This document shows, one piece after another, positions 1-10,662 of a stretch of 64,000 nucleotides of DNA. The notes under the pieces were generated by a model. The model ran no database searches and was not told the DNA's origin. It saw nothing but the letters and a program-made list of their open reading frames with translations. The translations under genes and the position numbers were made by a program. This DNA comes from Dendrobium chrysotoxum (taxonomy: Eukaryota > Streptophyta > Magnoliopsida > Asparagales > Orchidaceae), in assembly GCA_019925795.1 (NCBI GenBank), contig CM034314.1, positions 32,915,774 to 32,979,773 of the forward strand. Reading direction: 5' to 3'. Within the stretch, counting starts at the first letter, position 1, and every line of letters begins with the position of its first letter.

Positions 1-1051
1 ACCACAAATAATGACACTTATTTTGGGCTCCTTCACACTAGCAAAGAATTCCCAGATGATACAAGCATTTATAGAATGAGGATGGATGATATGGAACTCC
101 CAATTGTGTTCAATTATTTGAACCTTGATAACCCCTCCCCCCCCTCGCACTCCCCTAAAGATTTATTAAATACCTTCTCAAAAATAATGCACTTACCCAT
201 TATGCTATTATACCACTCGTCAACAATTGCACTATAAAGTTTATAGGAATTATAGGAAGTAGATCAAGATCTCTTCCTAGTAATAGAGATTTTTGGGACA
301 ATTCTAATAGGAAAATGAACTATATATCTAAAACATGAATTCAATGGGAGCTCTAAAAAAGAAAGGGTGTTGTTGAAAATGAACATTCAACCCAAAATTT
401 TTTTTATAAAATGTCCAATGTGGTAGTGCTAAGTCAATTTGGTCAACCCTTGTATTAGCACTATGGCATTGGAGATAGGTAATATTGGGATGCTCACCTA
501 AGAAAATGGAATCATCAATTTTTCACTATAAGACCGCCACAGTGTTAAACACATGGTAGAGCTACATCACTCTGAGTGACCACAACCAAGGTTCTTCATC
601 TTACTTATTAATGTTTTGACCAAGCACTATGATGTTATGTGGGTGGCACTAGACACTCAATTTGGAAAAAAACACTGGAGAGCTCAAAATGGTGGTACAA
701 CATGAATGGCACTAAGACGCTTTAAAAGTTATTTAGCACTACAACATTAAATTTTATTGGCACTGCTATTTGATCAAAATAATTAATTTTTTAATAGTTG
801 ACACAATACTATATTGCTTCAGGCTATAGCGTAGTTGTACTGGGCTAAATTTTCCAAATTGAACTACTACACCAAAATTAATACTAATACACATAATAAT
901 GATGCAATAAAGCTCAAATCTAACCTAAGGATTCTCTAATCACAATAAAGAATACCAGTCACACAAATTCTATTAATAGTAAGGGTGATAAATTGGGTTT
1001 CCTCCTATATAACAATAAGTTTATAGTTTTTAGTAAGACTATGCAATAATT
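1..1051. other. noncoding stretch beyond the gypsy integrase (probable 3' region)
   Basis: No coding region can be supported here. It lies downstream, in the minus-strand sense, of the gypsy integrase remnant that ends near 1052, so it is probably the 3' untranslated region or LTR of that element. A C-rich run at about 127-143 (plus strand) would read as a polypurine tract on the minus strand, but I cannot find an LTR boundary beside it. Between about 425 and 800 the motif GCACTA and close variants recur on the plus strand. Confidence 0.35.
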
Positions 1052-2005
1052 CTATCCAAGATGAGCTAGCTCTATATAACTTCTAAGGTGATTAAAATCC
1101 CCTATTAGATAGGGTTTAAATCTTTGGCCACTAACATTGAATATATGGGTTGTTTTATTATCCCTTCTACAAATAACACCATAACTATACACTTTTATAA
1201 AAGTGAATAAGTCGGACCACCTTGACTTTAGCTTATAAGGAAATAATTTTAGCCTTGAATAATGCAACAAGACCTCTTATCTAGGCCCAAATTCCTTCTT
1301 TATGAGGTTCCAATCAAGCCACTTTTTAATTTGGTCTTTATATAACTTAGCTTTTTCATGAGCATTATTTTTAAATTCTTCCAATTCATTCAATTATATC
1401 AGCCGCTTCTCTTTTACATCCTTAAGGTTATAATTATATATTTTTTACTACCAGAAAGCATTGTATTCTAACTCTAGGGGAAAAAGGAATGCTTTTTTCA
1501 TAAATTAGTTTATAAGAGGACCTTCCAATTGGAGTCTTATAAGTATACATGTATCCCCATAATGCATCATCCAATCTTAGTGACTAATCTTTTCTTTTTA
1601 GACTTTTATCCTTTTCTAAATTCTCTTAATCTTCATATAAATTCTCTTAATCTTCTTATTGCATCTCTCAGCTTGACCACTAATTTGGGGATGATAAGTT
1701 ATTCCTATCCTTTGCTTACTTCCATCTTTATAAATTAGATTTTAAACTCTCTTATTTCAAAAATAATAACCCCATCTCTTATGATAACTTGAGGCACTCC
1801 AAATCTAGAAAATATATTTTTCTTTAAAAATTTAATTATCAAGTGAGCATTAGTTTTAAGAGATGTTTTTCTTTTTATTCATTTAGAGGCATAATCAACA
1901 TCTATCAAAATGCATTTACTTCTAAAGGATTCAATAAAAGGACACAGTAAGTCTAAACCCCAAACTTAAAAAATTTAAAATGTAAAGTATAAAATTTAAG
2001 AGTGA
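1052..2005 (-). pseudogene. Ty3/gypsy integrase remnant (Athila/Tat-like)
   Basis: Minus-strand remnant of the C-terminal half of a gypsy integrase. Reading right to left, I see the core-domain pattern VDYASKWI (about 1890), RFGVPQVIIRDG (about 1790), YHPQISGQ-like residues near 1690, and then the terminal segment SRLKLFPYKLKSRWSDLF with NVSGQRFKPY, which is the usual C-terminal signature of Athila/Tat-type integrases. Stops and frameshifts break it throughout; only the last 72 codons (1052-1270) are open. Integrase inserts the retrotransposon cDNA into host DNA. The 5' part (reverse transcriptase, RNase H) is not in the window because the L1 begins at about 2010. Clade assignment is from motif memory. 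Confidence 0.75.
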
Positions 2006-2009
2006 TAAC

Positions 2010-2977
2010 TCTCCTAAATCTCATTCTTTTTGTGATGTTAGTGCTTGTGCTTCTTCTTCAAAAGTTCTAGTTTTTGCTTTCACTAAATCTTTTGTTTAAG
2101 GATACCTATCTATTTTGATGTCTAATGAGGATATTCTAAAATTAGCTTGCTCTTATCAATTTACTCTAGTTGGAAAATTTTCCAATCTGTAGACCTAACC
2201 TTGATTTTGTCCAATTATTCTTTGGCAACTTGAAACTTTCATGTGTTTTTTCCATAGGGTTGTTGGATTTTAGACATGGGGCAATCTAACTCTCATATAA
2301 TTTGGATTACAGCTATGTTTTGGCTAGGAGAACATATTACATTAACAATTATCAAATCAGATTGTTAAAATGGGCTCCTTCTTTTGATTTCAAGGAAGAC
2401 TCTCCTATTGTTCCAATTTGGCATTCTTTCCCAAATTTACGGTTACATTTTTTTAATCGTACATTTTATATGCTTTGGTTATGATCTTTGGTAGGCCTTT
2501 ACAATCTGATCAAGCTGCTACCTCTTGATGGATGCCCTTTGAAGCTAGCATACTTGTGGAAATCGATATTACCAAAAAACACCCTAAAGAGATTTGGCTT
2601 AGCTCTGAAATGTTTGGCTATTTACAAAAGGTTGAGTTTAAAAACATATTATATTTCTATAATCATTACAAAGTCTATGGTGTTTCAATTAATGAATTCT
2701 TTGTTGTTCATCCGCATCTCATAAAGATCCCTAAGGAATCGAAAAATAGGGATGAATTCAATAAAGGGGAATTAAATGATAAAGGAGTTAATGTCCTCAG
2801 TCATTTTGTTCCTGAAAATGAGGCCATTAGTGATGACATAGAACTATACTTTCTAACAAATCCATAAGGTAATTTGATAAGAAAATTTTTGATAACAATG
2901 AATTAAACAGACTTCATGAAAACATAGACTCTGTGGAAGGTCCTACTTTGATCAATTTGGTTTTTCCTTTAGCATGT

Positions 2978-3027
<50 letters not shown>

Positions 3028-3066
3028 AGGGGGGGGGGGGGGGGGGGGGGGGGGTGGGGGGGGGGT

Positions 3067-3153
<87 letters not shown>

Positions 3154-3850
3154 CGATAAGCTTTTGCATAAGGAAGGTGGTCATGGATTATTTTCCTCGA
3201 TGTTTAATGTGCTTTATATAAAACCAATGGGTGAACCTTGAACCTAAAGCTGTTCAATCTGAGAAGAATGGATCTATTGATTGTGGCTCTTTATTTTTAC
3301 ATGATGAAGTTATTTAAAGAGGAGATTTAACGTTTAGGTAATGGTTCTCTGTGGCATATCAAGAAGGTAATAAACAATTGTTTCTATGTCATTTCCTATT
3401 TCTAAAGAACTGTCGAAAACAATGAGGATGACCTTACCAAAGTTGAAAAAAAGAAAAATAAGAACATTAAGATTATTATTGGTTACACTCCAAGGGTTAG
3501 TCGACCTACAAATATTTTATCCTCTTTTAATGGTTAAACCTCCTATCTGGAACATTAAGGGTGTGGGGACTACCTTGTCCAGGGATAAAGTTAGAAATTT
3601 ATGTAGGGTTCATAATATTAATGTGCTTATTTTAATAGTGCTATTACTTTCTCCTTCTAAATTGGGTTCTATTTGTATCAAACATGGCTTCAATTTGGCT
3701 TTTGGTAATTGTTCAAAGAAAATTTAGATTTTTTGGAAGCATTTGGTGTGCTTAGATATTATTGTTGGTTTTCCTCAAATAGTGCATACTAGTATTATTT
3801 TTTTCTAATTATCTTGTTATGCATCCTTTGTTTATGTTTCTTATTCAAGA
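2010..3850 (+). pseudogene. L1-1 LINE, first segment: ORF1 and start of endonuclease
   Basis: First of three pieces of a plus-strand L1 LINE. It begins inside ORF1 (LACSYQFTLVGKF at about 2145) and runs through the DUF4283 domain (SPIVPIWHSFPNLRLHFFN at about 2400-2455). The CCHC zinc knuckle near 2650-2700 has lost its cysteines; L1-2 in this window keeps FCCHCKVHGHAFNECF at the same place. ORF1 is then interrupted by a 176-bp guanine tract. From about 3535 the endonuclease begins (IWNIKGVG, then LCRVHNINVLIL), and it breaks off at about 3850 where a Sirevirus LTR starts. The L1 resumes at 21321. ORF1 proteins bind LINE RNA; the endonuclease nicks the target DNA. Confidence 0.8.
2978..3153. 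repeat. 176-bp poly-G tract
   Basis: Positions 2978-3153 are G except for TA at 3027-3028 and T at 3055 and 3066. The last uninterrupted run is 87 G. It lies inside L1-1 ORF1 and reads as polyglycine on one strand and polyproline on the other, neither of which is a real protein. It may be a genuine expansion or an assembly or base-calling artefact. Confidence 0.9.
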
Positions 3851-4880
3851 CAATAATCTAATTTAATTATTCCAATCGTACTGGATGGTGCATATCTAGT
3901 ATTGGGATCATATTGGATGATAACTCTGTCCTTTCTCTCCCTAGCTCAAATACCTGAACTAATCATACAGCTCTTTACTCTTATACAATAGTAACAAGAA
4001 AATATTATACTAATCATATTGTATGATATGGGATCATATTGGTTGATTAGAGATGATAGAATTTAATTTCAAGGGTTTCTTGAGGCCCTCTACTTAAGCT
4101 TTCTCATAAGACTTTGTAAGAGCCTTTTTATCATTCATTAAGTTGTTCCTTTTGAAAGCTTGAAGAAGAGCCTTGAGCTAGGGAGAGAAAGGATAGAGTT
4201 TGAGAGGAAAAGATCCTTGTGTGTTTGAGGGAGTGTAAGAGGGGGGTTCCACATAGTTGCTCGGGCGAACTTGCACCTGAGTTCCTCCATGCGTCAAGGT
4301 TTGTCTTGAGGGAAGTTTTGGGGAAAAAGATCTCTTTGGAGACAAAGGGCTTGACTACTCCACCACACCGAGGAAGGGGAAAGTGATTCCAAGTTCTCTT
4401 TCTCACTAGGAGGGTGAAAAGGATTCCAAGGTTCTATGCCTCATGAGGAGGGTGAAAAGGATTCCACCAGAAGAGTGAAAAGGATTACAATCCTCTGCCA
4501 TATTGGGTTGGTGAAAGAGATTTTGTAAGGGCTTCTCTACCTAGCTGTGGGGGTTAAAAGAGAGACACTATAGTGATAGTGCAATACTCAAAGTGGAGAA
4601 CTCTAGGGAGAGGACATAGGATAAGGTTGACTGAACCATTATAAATGTATGGTGTGTTTGTTCTTTTTTTTTGCACTTTATTTTTATGCATTTATTTATG
4701 TGATAATTGCTTGGTGAAAATCTATGATAGCTACTCTTATTGTGTTGATTAGAATATCATGATTGCTATTAAATTTTCTTACATGTTAATTAGCCTCTGC
4801 ATCAAAGTGAAAGTACTGCTTTCAAATTAGTGTACATAGGGACAAGTTCACTTAGGCCTAACATCATTATCGAACTTTCA
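3851..4880 (+). mobile_element. LTR1 of gag-only Sirevirus array (5' truncated)
   Basis: Truncated LTR, plus orientation. It matches LTR2 from about 6960 onward and LTR3 from about 20400 onward, and ends in CTTTCA at 4880 just before a primer binding site. About the first 700 bp of a full LTR are missing. The left edge abuts L1-1 coding sequence with no target duplication, so a deletion removed the LTR start together with L1 sequence. It contains a CTCTACTTAAGC TATA-like stretch near 4090 and copies of the 38-bp repeat seen in the sister LTRs (about 4390-4490). Confidence 0.8.
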
Positions 4881-4882
4881 AG

Positions 4883-4894
4883 TGGTATCAGAGC
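4883..4894 (+). other. primer binding site (initiator Met tRNA) of element C
   Basis: TGGTATCAGAGC, two bases after the LTR end at 4880. It is the standard plant primer site complementary to the 3' end of initiator tRNA-Met and fixes the element's plus orientation. Confidence 0.9.
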
Positions 4895-4977
4895 CTTGTT
4901 CTCCATATAGTGTTTTATAAAACAAAGAGGAAAATGATTTCTGACAGCATATTGGAAATAGGTACACCACGAAAGGG

Positions 4978-5846
4978 TATTCTGAAGAAAAAAATATATG
5001 CACAACTGAATGCTATATCTTAAACTTTTTTTTCTGGGCAGTTAAAACTGAAGACTATATGAGAGTTTCTACCTGTATCATTGGTAGAGGCATTTGGGAT
5101 TAACAATGCATTATATACGAAGGCACTAATGAAGTCAAACAATCTAGGTTGAATGTACTATTGAATGATTATGAACTTTTTTACTTGAAACCTTATAAGA
5201 CTATCTTAAACATGCAAACTAGGTTTTCTCAGATAGTGACTTCATTGCATGCTTTAGGAAGAAAACTTTAAAACTTTGAGATGGTCAATAAAATTTTACT
5301 TTGTCTATCTAATAAATTTGATGCCAAAGTCACTACTATATGTGAATCGAATGACTTGAATGCTTATTCTATTGATAATCTTATCAGCTCAATCATTGCC
5401 TACAAGCAAAGTGTGAGTCAAATTACTTTTGGATGCAGGTGATGAGAAGGCTATAGTGCTAAAGGCAAAAGACACATATAAAATTTTTTTATGAGATGAG
5501 AAGAGTGAGGAGATAACGAGCTAATTTAAAAATTCTCTTAAAGCACAAGTACAAGCATGAACAAAGGTGGAGCAAAGGTAAAAATGGTAAATTTGATAAG
5601 TTTGCTTCTGAAATTGTTTGCTTTGGATGCAGGAAACCTAGACATTTTAAATATGAATGTCCTAATTTTAAGAAACACCTTCTAAAGAAAAAAGGCGAGG
5701 ATAAGCCAATTGCAATAGGAGGAAATGAAAAGAAGTAGAAGATCTCTTGGGTAGACTTAGCTTATGAATCATCAGTACAAGAGCAAGATGATGAGGAAAC
5801 AAACTTATGCTAAATAGTCAAGGATTTGATTGGTAATTCTTATTAA
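4978..5846 (+). pseudogene. Sirevirus-type gag, element C
   Basis: Degenerate gag reading in several frames. I recognise SRLNVLLNDYELF (about 5145), FSQIVTSLHALGR (about 5225), then VNKIL, DAKVTTICES and NLNAYSIDNL-like residues, the UBN2/Retrotran_gag_2 pattern also found in elements A and B. At 5619-5660 there is an intact CCHC zinc knuckle, CFGCRKPRHFKYEC, which binds packaged RNA. The reading ends IGNSY then stop near 5844. No protease, integrase or reverse transcriptase follows: a T-rich noncoding stretch and the polypurine tract come next. The element is therefore gag-only and would have needed pol from an autonomous Sirevirus. Confidence 0.8.
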
Positions 5847-6099
5847 GTATAAAGTTTTGGTTTCTCTAATTTGTGCTTGTTTCTCTATTTGTGTGTTTAT
5901 TTATCAATTTGTGAGTTTGTTTATTTGTTTTGTGTTTTTGTTATTTTATTTATGTTTTGTGAATTGTTTTAATTTCCTTCTACATGAAGTTAAAGTTTTA
6001 GATGTTGTATTTTCTGTCCTTTTTTTAATTTCGAAAGGGGGAGAAGGTATGTGGTTGTATTGGTTGCATTAATTTCAATTTATTTTCTTTTCTCAAAAA

Positions 6100-6137
<38 letters not shown>

Positions 6138-6248
6138 TATATATATATAATATTCCCAAATTCTTAATAAAATTCTCTTAATGAGGGGGAGATTAGGAAA
6201 AAATAATTGTAATTTGCAATTTAAACGAATAATATTTACCATCATAAC
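5847..6248 (+). other. element C 3' noncoding region with extra polypurine tracts
   Basis: T-rich stretch with an 80-codon hydrophobic reading that I regard as chance. It holds two purine tracts in addition to the one at the LTR: GAAAGGGGGAGAAGG at about 6033 and GAGGGGGAGATTAGG at about 6183. The same series occurs in element D. Repeated polypurine tracts are a known Sirevirus trait. Confidence 0.7.
6102..6150. repeat. AT microsatellite
   Basis: Nearly pure (AT)n with one AA interruption, in the 3' noncoding region of element C. The equivalent place in element D holds AAATAAATAAAT instead. Confidence 0.9.
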
Positions 6249-6259
6249 AAAGGGGAGAT
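6249..6259 (+). other. polypurine tract, element C
   Basis: AAAGGGGAGAT directly before the LTR start TGTTGCAACTC at 6260. This is where plus-strand DNA synthesis would be primed. Confidence 0.85.
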
Positions 6260-7592
6260 TGTTGCAACTCAGGCTTTTGAGTTTATAATTTTGATGATAA
6301 CAAACATTACTAATTATATCTTTTTATCTCTTAGTGTTTGCACTATATATTTGTTATTATATGTACTAACATTTCACGTACATTATACATCAGTCAAAGA
6401 AAATTCAGAGCTCAAGATTGTGTAGAATAAGGCATGTTGTTAGAGTCTGTAAAATTTATTTATATATCATTCAACTTCTTGAGTCAAGTCCTATAAAAGT
6501 GTATGCTAGCTTGGTGATTGTCCACCCAAAACTCACAAGAATGAGATAGAGAGAAAAATCAAAAGATTTATTTTCTGAATTAATCATATTGTATGATATG
6601 TATCGTACTGTACAATCAACTTATTATAAAATCATTGAAATGGCTAATTACGATAATTAATGCTATTTGAACTAATCATACGGGATGATCCTAATCATAC
6701 AAGATGATCAGTTGAAACCATGGATTTAGCCGCCAACCATTATTTAGGTAATAACTTAAAATACAAATTATGTACTAATCATACTACATGAAATGTATCG
6801 TACTATACTATGTTATCAAATCTTGCCTAAATTAATCCTATAATTAGGGATCAATTTTAGATTTATTATTCAGTGAGATCATACTATAAGAATATATAAA
6901 TCATACTATATTACGAATCCTGTAGGGGATGATAATTTGTCATCGCCAATCGTACATGATGATAATCCAATTTAATTATTTCAATCGTACTGGATAATGC
7001 ATATATCATACTAGACGATCAGCTCAACTACCACAACTTATCATACAGCTCATCATTCTTCTTTCAGAACTAACAAGAATATACTATACTAATCACACTA
7101 TGCGATATGAGATCATACTAGATGATTAGAGATGATAAAATTAAATTTCTAGGGTTTCTTGAAGCCCTCTATTTAAGCTTCTTTTAAGACTTTATAAGAG
7201 ACTTTTTTCCATTCATTGAGTTATTACGTCTGAAAGTTTGAAGAGAGAGCCTTGATCTAGGGAGAGAAAGGGTGCAGTATGAGATAGAGAAGATCCTTAT
7301 GGGTCCAAGGGAGTGTGAGAGGGGGGTTTTGCACGGCTGCTCCGACGAACTTGCTCCTAAGTTCCTCTATGTGTCAAGGTTTATCTTGAGGGAAGTTTTG
7401 TGGAAGAAGATCACTTTGCTAACAAAAGACTTGACTACTCTACCACACTGGGAAAGGTAAAGTGATTCCAGGTTCTCTGCCTGACTAGGAGGTTAAAAAG
7501 GATTCCAAGGTTCTCTCCCTCACCAGGAGGGTGAAAAGGATTATGATCCTCTACTGTACCCGTTGGTGAAAGAGATTTTGTATGGGCTTTTC
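6260..7592 (+). mobile_element. LTR2 of the gag-only array, left part
   Basis: Starts TGTTGCAACTC after a polypurine tract and runs to 7592, where element A is inserted; the rest resumes at 16014. Total length without the insert is about 1.68 kb. The U3 part (about 6590-7130) carries many imperfect 15-bp palindromes of the type ATCATACTRKATGAT, some paired with 4-6 bp between them. A TATA-like TATTTAAG lies at 7170-7177, just after an AGGGTTTCT telo-box-like stretch. Copies of a roughly 38-bp repeat (TCTCTGCCTCACCAGGAGG type) follow at about 7460-7560. It is the 3' LTR of element C and at the same time the 5' LTR of element D. Confidence 0.85.
7588..7592. repeat. target-site duplication of element A, left copy
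   Basis: TTTTC immediately before the LTR start TGAAAG; the right copy is at 16009-16013. The uninterrupted site, GGGCTTTTCTACCTAG, matches the sister LTR3 at about 20967. Confidence 0.9.
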
Positions 7593-9220
7593 TGAAAGTT
7601 TGATAGGGATGTTAAGCCCTGATGAACTAGTCCTGAGGCTAACCAAAAGGGGGGGTGAATTGGTTATTTAAAAATTTGAGAGCAATAATGAAAATCTTTT
7701 CGATGATTTGCAGCGAAAATAAATAAGACGATCAAACGAAAAGATCAACCACAATTTCACCCAAGCAGTTAATCACAGAAAAATAAAAGTGCAGAAGGTA
7801 ATCAGAATGAACACATCGGATTTTATAGTGGTTCGGTCAACTTGACCTACGTCCACTCCCCGGAGCCTCCCCTCCGGGTATTGCACTAACTCAAAGTGTC
7901 TCTCCTTTTGCTCCCACAACAATACGGAGAAGCCTGTACAAGAACCTCCTTTCCACCACACGGTGAGGTAGAGAACCCAACATCCTTTTGCTTCCTCCTG
8001 AAGTAGGCAGAGAACTTAGGATCTTCCTGCCGATGATCCTCTCCCAAAGAACACCGACACGATGAAAGACGACGAGCGTAGAAGAAGACTCTTATCCTTG
8101 CTTGGAGAAACCTTCGTGAACCCCTCACGAACTCCCCCTCACAAGATCCTCTCTCTCTCTCTCTCCCAAACTCTCTCTCTCTCTAGGGTTTCTCTGGAAA
8201 GGAAAGTGGCAAAAGATTTTTCTAGTTGAAAGAAAAATATCTTTTATAGGAGGGCTTAAAGTTTGCCCTAAATCTCAACTAGTCGGCCAAGATCGTCTAG
8301 GATGATCTATAGATCGTCCTGTATGATCAGTTCAAAATCAGCTATTTAAGCCTGGACGATCTGGCTTTTCTGAATGATCAATAGAAAAAATTGATCATAT
8401 CATCCCGTACGATCCTGCGATCATTCAGGACGATTAGGTGTAAATTGAGGAATATCGTCCAGAAGACAGTTGGGGTCGTCCAGAGAAACTTATGCTGGAT
8501 GACTCAAAAATGACTTGATCGTCCAGGACAATCGGGATATCATCCTATACGATTAGTTCAAAAAGTACCCAAATCGTCCTGTACACAGTTTGGGTCATAC
8601 AGCTGAAATGCACTAGATGATCATGATCGTCTGAGACGATCCTGTGATCATCCAGGACAATATGATCGTATCAATAAAAAATAACTTGCTTTCCTTAATT
8701 ACCAGGTTAATTTAGGCATGATTGTACTAGATCGTTCAGGATGATACACGTATCATCCGGGATGATCAGACCAAATATCTAAAAATAAAAACTTCCCTAA
8801 CTTGATCTGACGGCTGAGAATTTCTGATTTGAGCATATCATCCCGTACGATCCAAAGATCATCTAGGACGATCTGCTTAATCAGACCCTCTTAAATTGGT
8901 CGCCCTAATTAGGGTTTCTATTTTTACTTGATCGTATAGGACGATGTGACTATCAACCAGGACGATCTGAAAAAAAATTTGAACAGAAACTCTAATTCAC
9001 TCAAGCTCCTCCCCTGAGTGTGTGTGTGTGCAAGGTTACTTAGCTAAGGGATTCAGCTACATTACAATTGACTCAAGAAAAGAAAAGTAGTACATTGGAC
9101 ACACTTGGACCCAATCTTGAGTTGGCTTGAGTTGCTCGTGATCTTTTGTGCCTGAAAGGAGTTAATCAAGCAAAACACAATAGAGACATATTTGTCATCA
9201 TCAAAACTAGATTTGCAATA
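7593..9220 (-). mobile_element. 3' LTR of element A
   Basis: Starts TGAAAG and ends ATTTGCAATA (plus strand), 1628 bp. In the sense direction U3 is on the right. Seven palindrome pairs begin at 8292, 8399, 8518, 8626, 8731, 8837 and 8931; in each the second 15-mer starts exactly 21 bp after the first. A TATAAAAG box (minus strand) lies at 8241-8248, 44 bp beyond the nearest pair. CT-rich repeats at 8149-8183 and AGGGTTTCT (a telo-box on the minus strand) at about 8186 follow in the transcribed part. Confidence 0.93.
8149..8183. repeat. CT/GA microsatellite in LTR of element A
   Basis: Two (CT)n runs separated by CCCAAA, followed by AGGGTTT. On the sense strand this reads telo-box AAACCCTA then (GA)n, downstream of the TATA box, a combination common in plant leader regions. 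Confidence 0.8.
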
Positions 9221-9235
9221 ATCTCCCCCTTTTTT
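9221..9235 (-). other. polypurine tract of element A
   Basis: ATCTCCCCCTTTTTT on the plus strand, i.e. AAAAAAGGGGGAGAT in the element's sense, abutting the 3' LTR. A second similar tract, CTCCCCCTTTTGAGATC, is at about 9371-9387. Confidence 0.88.
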
Positions 9236-10662
9236 ATGATGGAAAACATTTGTACAGTAGTTTGAGAAATAACTAAGAGATCAAAAAACACCTTTTTTTT
9301 AATTTTCATTTTACAATCAAAGCAATACAGGAAACGTAACTCATAATAAAAATAGAAATGACTACAATTGACTCCCCCTTTTGAGATCACAAAAAGGAGG
9401 AGGGTAAACAGAAACACTGAAACATCAGTACAAAACAGAACCATGAAAAATAAGAGACAAAATCAAGGAAATACAACGTGAAATGAGAATACAAAAGCAA
9501 CATTTTTTTTATTAAGCTGCTCTAGTAAATCAGAATTTTTCCTTGATTTTAGATCCAAAAACCAATAACAAGACGATTGACAGCGCCAAAATCCAAAAAA
9601 AGTTGGAAAAACCGACTTTCGTAACTCCCACCTCGGGCACCTTATCGATGCAAATCTCTTTCAAATTAAACATTCAATTTAGAAGAAAAGAAATTAGATT
9701 CGAAAAGAGATCCTTTCAAGCCTCGTTCCAGAAAAATATCTGATATAATAGTGTATCAAACACAAGCTTTTGAAAGTATTAAGTGGCGCACAAAATTTTC
9801 TAAGACCTTTAATGATCTGAAAGGAAAGAAAGCTTAGTTGGGCTCATTTTGTGCTTCTTTTTCAATTAATTTGGCATTTTGCGCATCTTTTCATTTTTGA
9901 TACACTTTGTGTATCTTTTAGTTGGCGACATTTCACATCTTTTCAGCTTTGAGCTCATTTTGTGCCTCTTTTTCAATTGATTTGGTGCACTGCGCATCTT
10001 TTGTAAGCTTTCTTCTTTTCATAATCATTAAATAGTCTCAGCTGTGAAATTATCTTTTAGACATAGGAGACTCTCTCCACAATAAGGAAGAGTAATTCAC
10101 AAAACAAAAACTATACGTCATATGATAAGTGCAATCACTTGGTTTAGAAAATCAAAATAATGACTCAAGACTTTGAAAACACTATTGATATGAGGTAGAT
10201 TACTGTAGGAAGATAAAATAAATCTCTATTTCAAAAACTAAAATTTTAATTTTAAATAGGATATTTATCCAAAAGAAATAATAGACCAGCAAAGGAGTTA
10301 GAGGAAGAGAAATAATTATCAATGTTTCTTCCCTTTAACAGATCCAGTGGAATCAATCACTGCTTACCAGCTTCAAAATAAAAATAAGGTAAAACTCCCA
10401 GTCAGAAATTCAGATTATCAGAAGTAGCGAGCAATGATCAGATTTTAAAAAGCATAAAACAGTAAGTGCAAGAGATGAACCAGTGAATAAAAACAGGTAG
10501 AAAATTACATCAAAGTAAATGCTCAAATCAAACTAACAACAAGGCTAAATCAGAAATCAGTAGAAGAAATAAAACCAACTGAAGATAAATAATCAAATCA
10601 AAAACTAACTAACAGAAAATAGAATAACAATCAGAACAATCAGAAATCAGTAGTCATCTGAA
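9236..10662 (-). other. element A 3' noncoding region (additional ORF deleted)
   Basis: Lies between the pol stop and the 3' LTR. From about 9500 to 10662 it aligns by eye with 54660-55831 of element B. B's additional ORF and its upstream palindrome array have no counterpart here; the joint is near 9490-9510. Around 9838-10002 a unit of about 110 bp is present twice (GCTCATTTTGTGC ... GCGCATCTTTT), also kept in B. The 66-codon open reading at 9543-9743 has no recognisable features. Confidence 0.7.

Noticed and set aside
2933..3241. Polyglycine and polyproline open readings
   Set aside because: They are translations of a 176-bp G tract inside a broken L1 ORF1, not proteins.
5830..6072. 80-codon hydrophobic reading that could be an envelope-like protein after gag in element C
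   Set aside because: Element D has no matching open reading at the same place, and the stretch is T-rich and contains polypurine tracts.
7773..8128. Minus-strand readings in the LTR of element A that could be a leader protein
   Set aside because: They span the 38-39 bp LTR repeat and are not kept open in the LTRs of element B or the solo LTR.
8270..8990. CRISPR-like array of palindromic repeats
   Set aside because: The repeats are paired and degenerate, lie inside a retrotransposon LTR, have no constant spacer set, and the window is eukaryotic.
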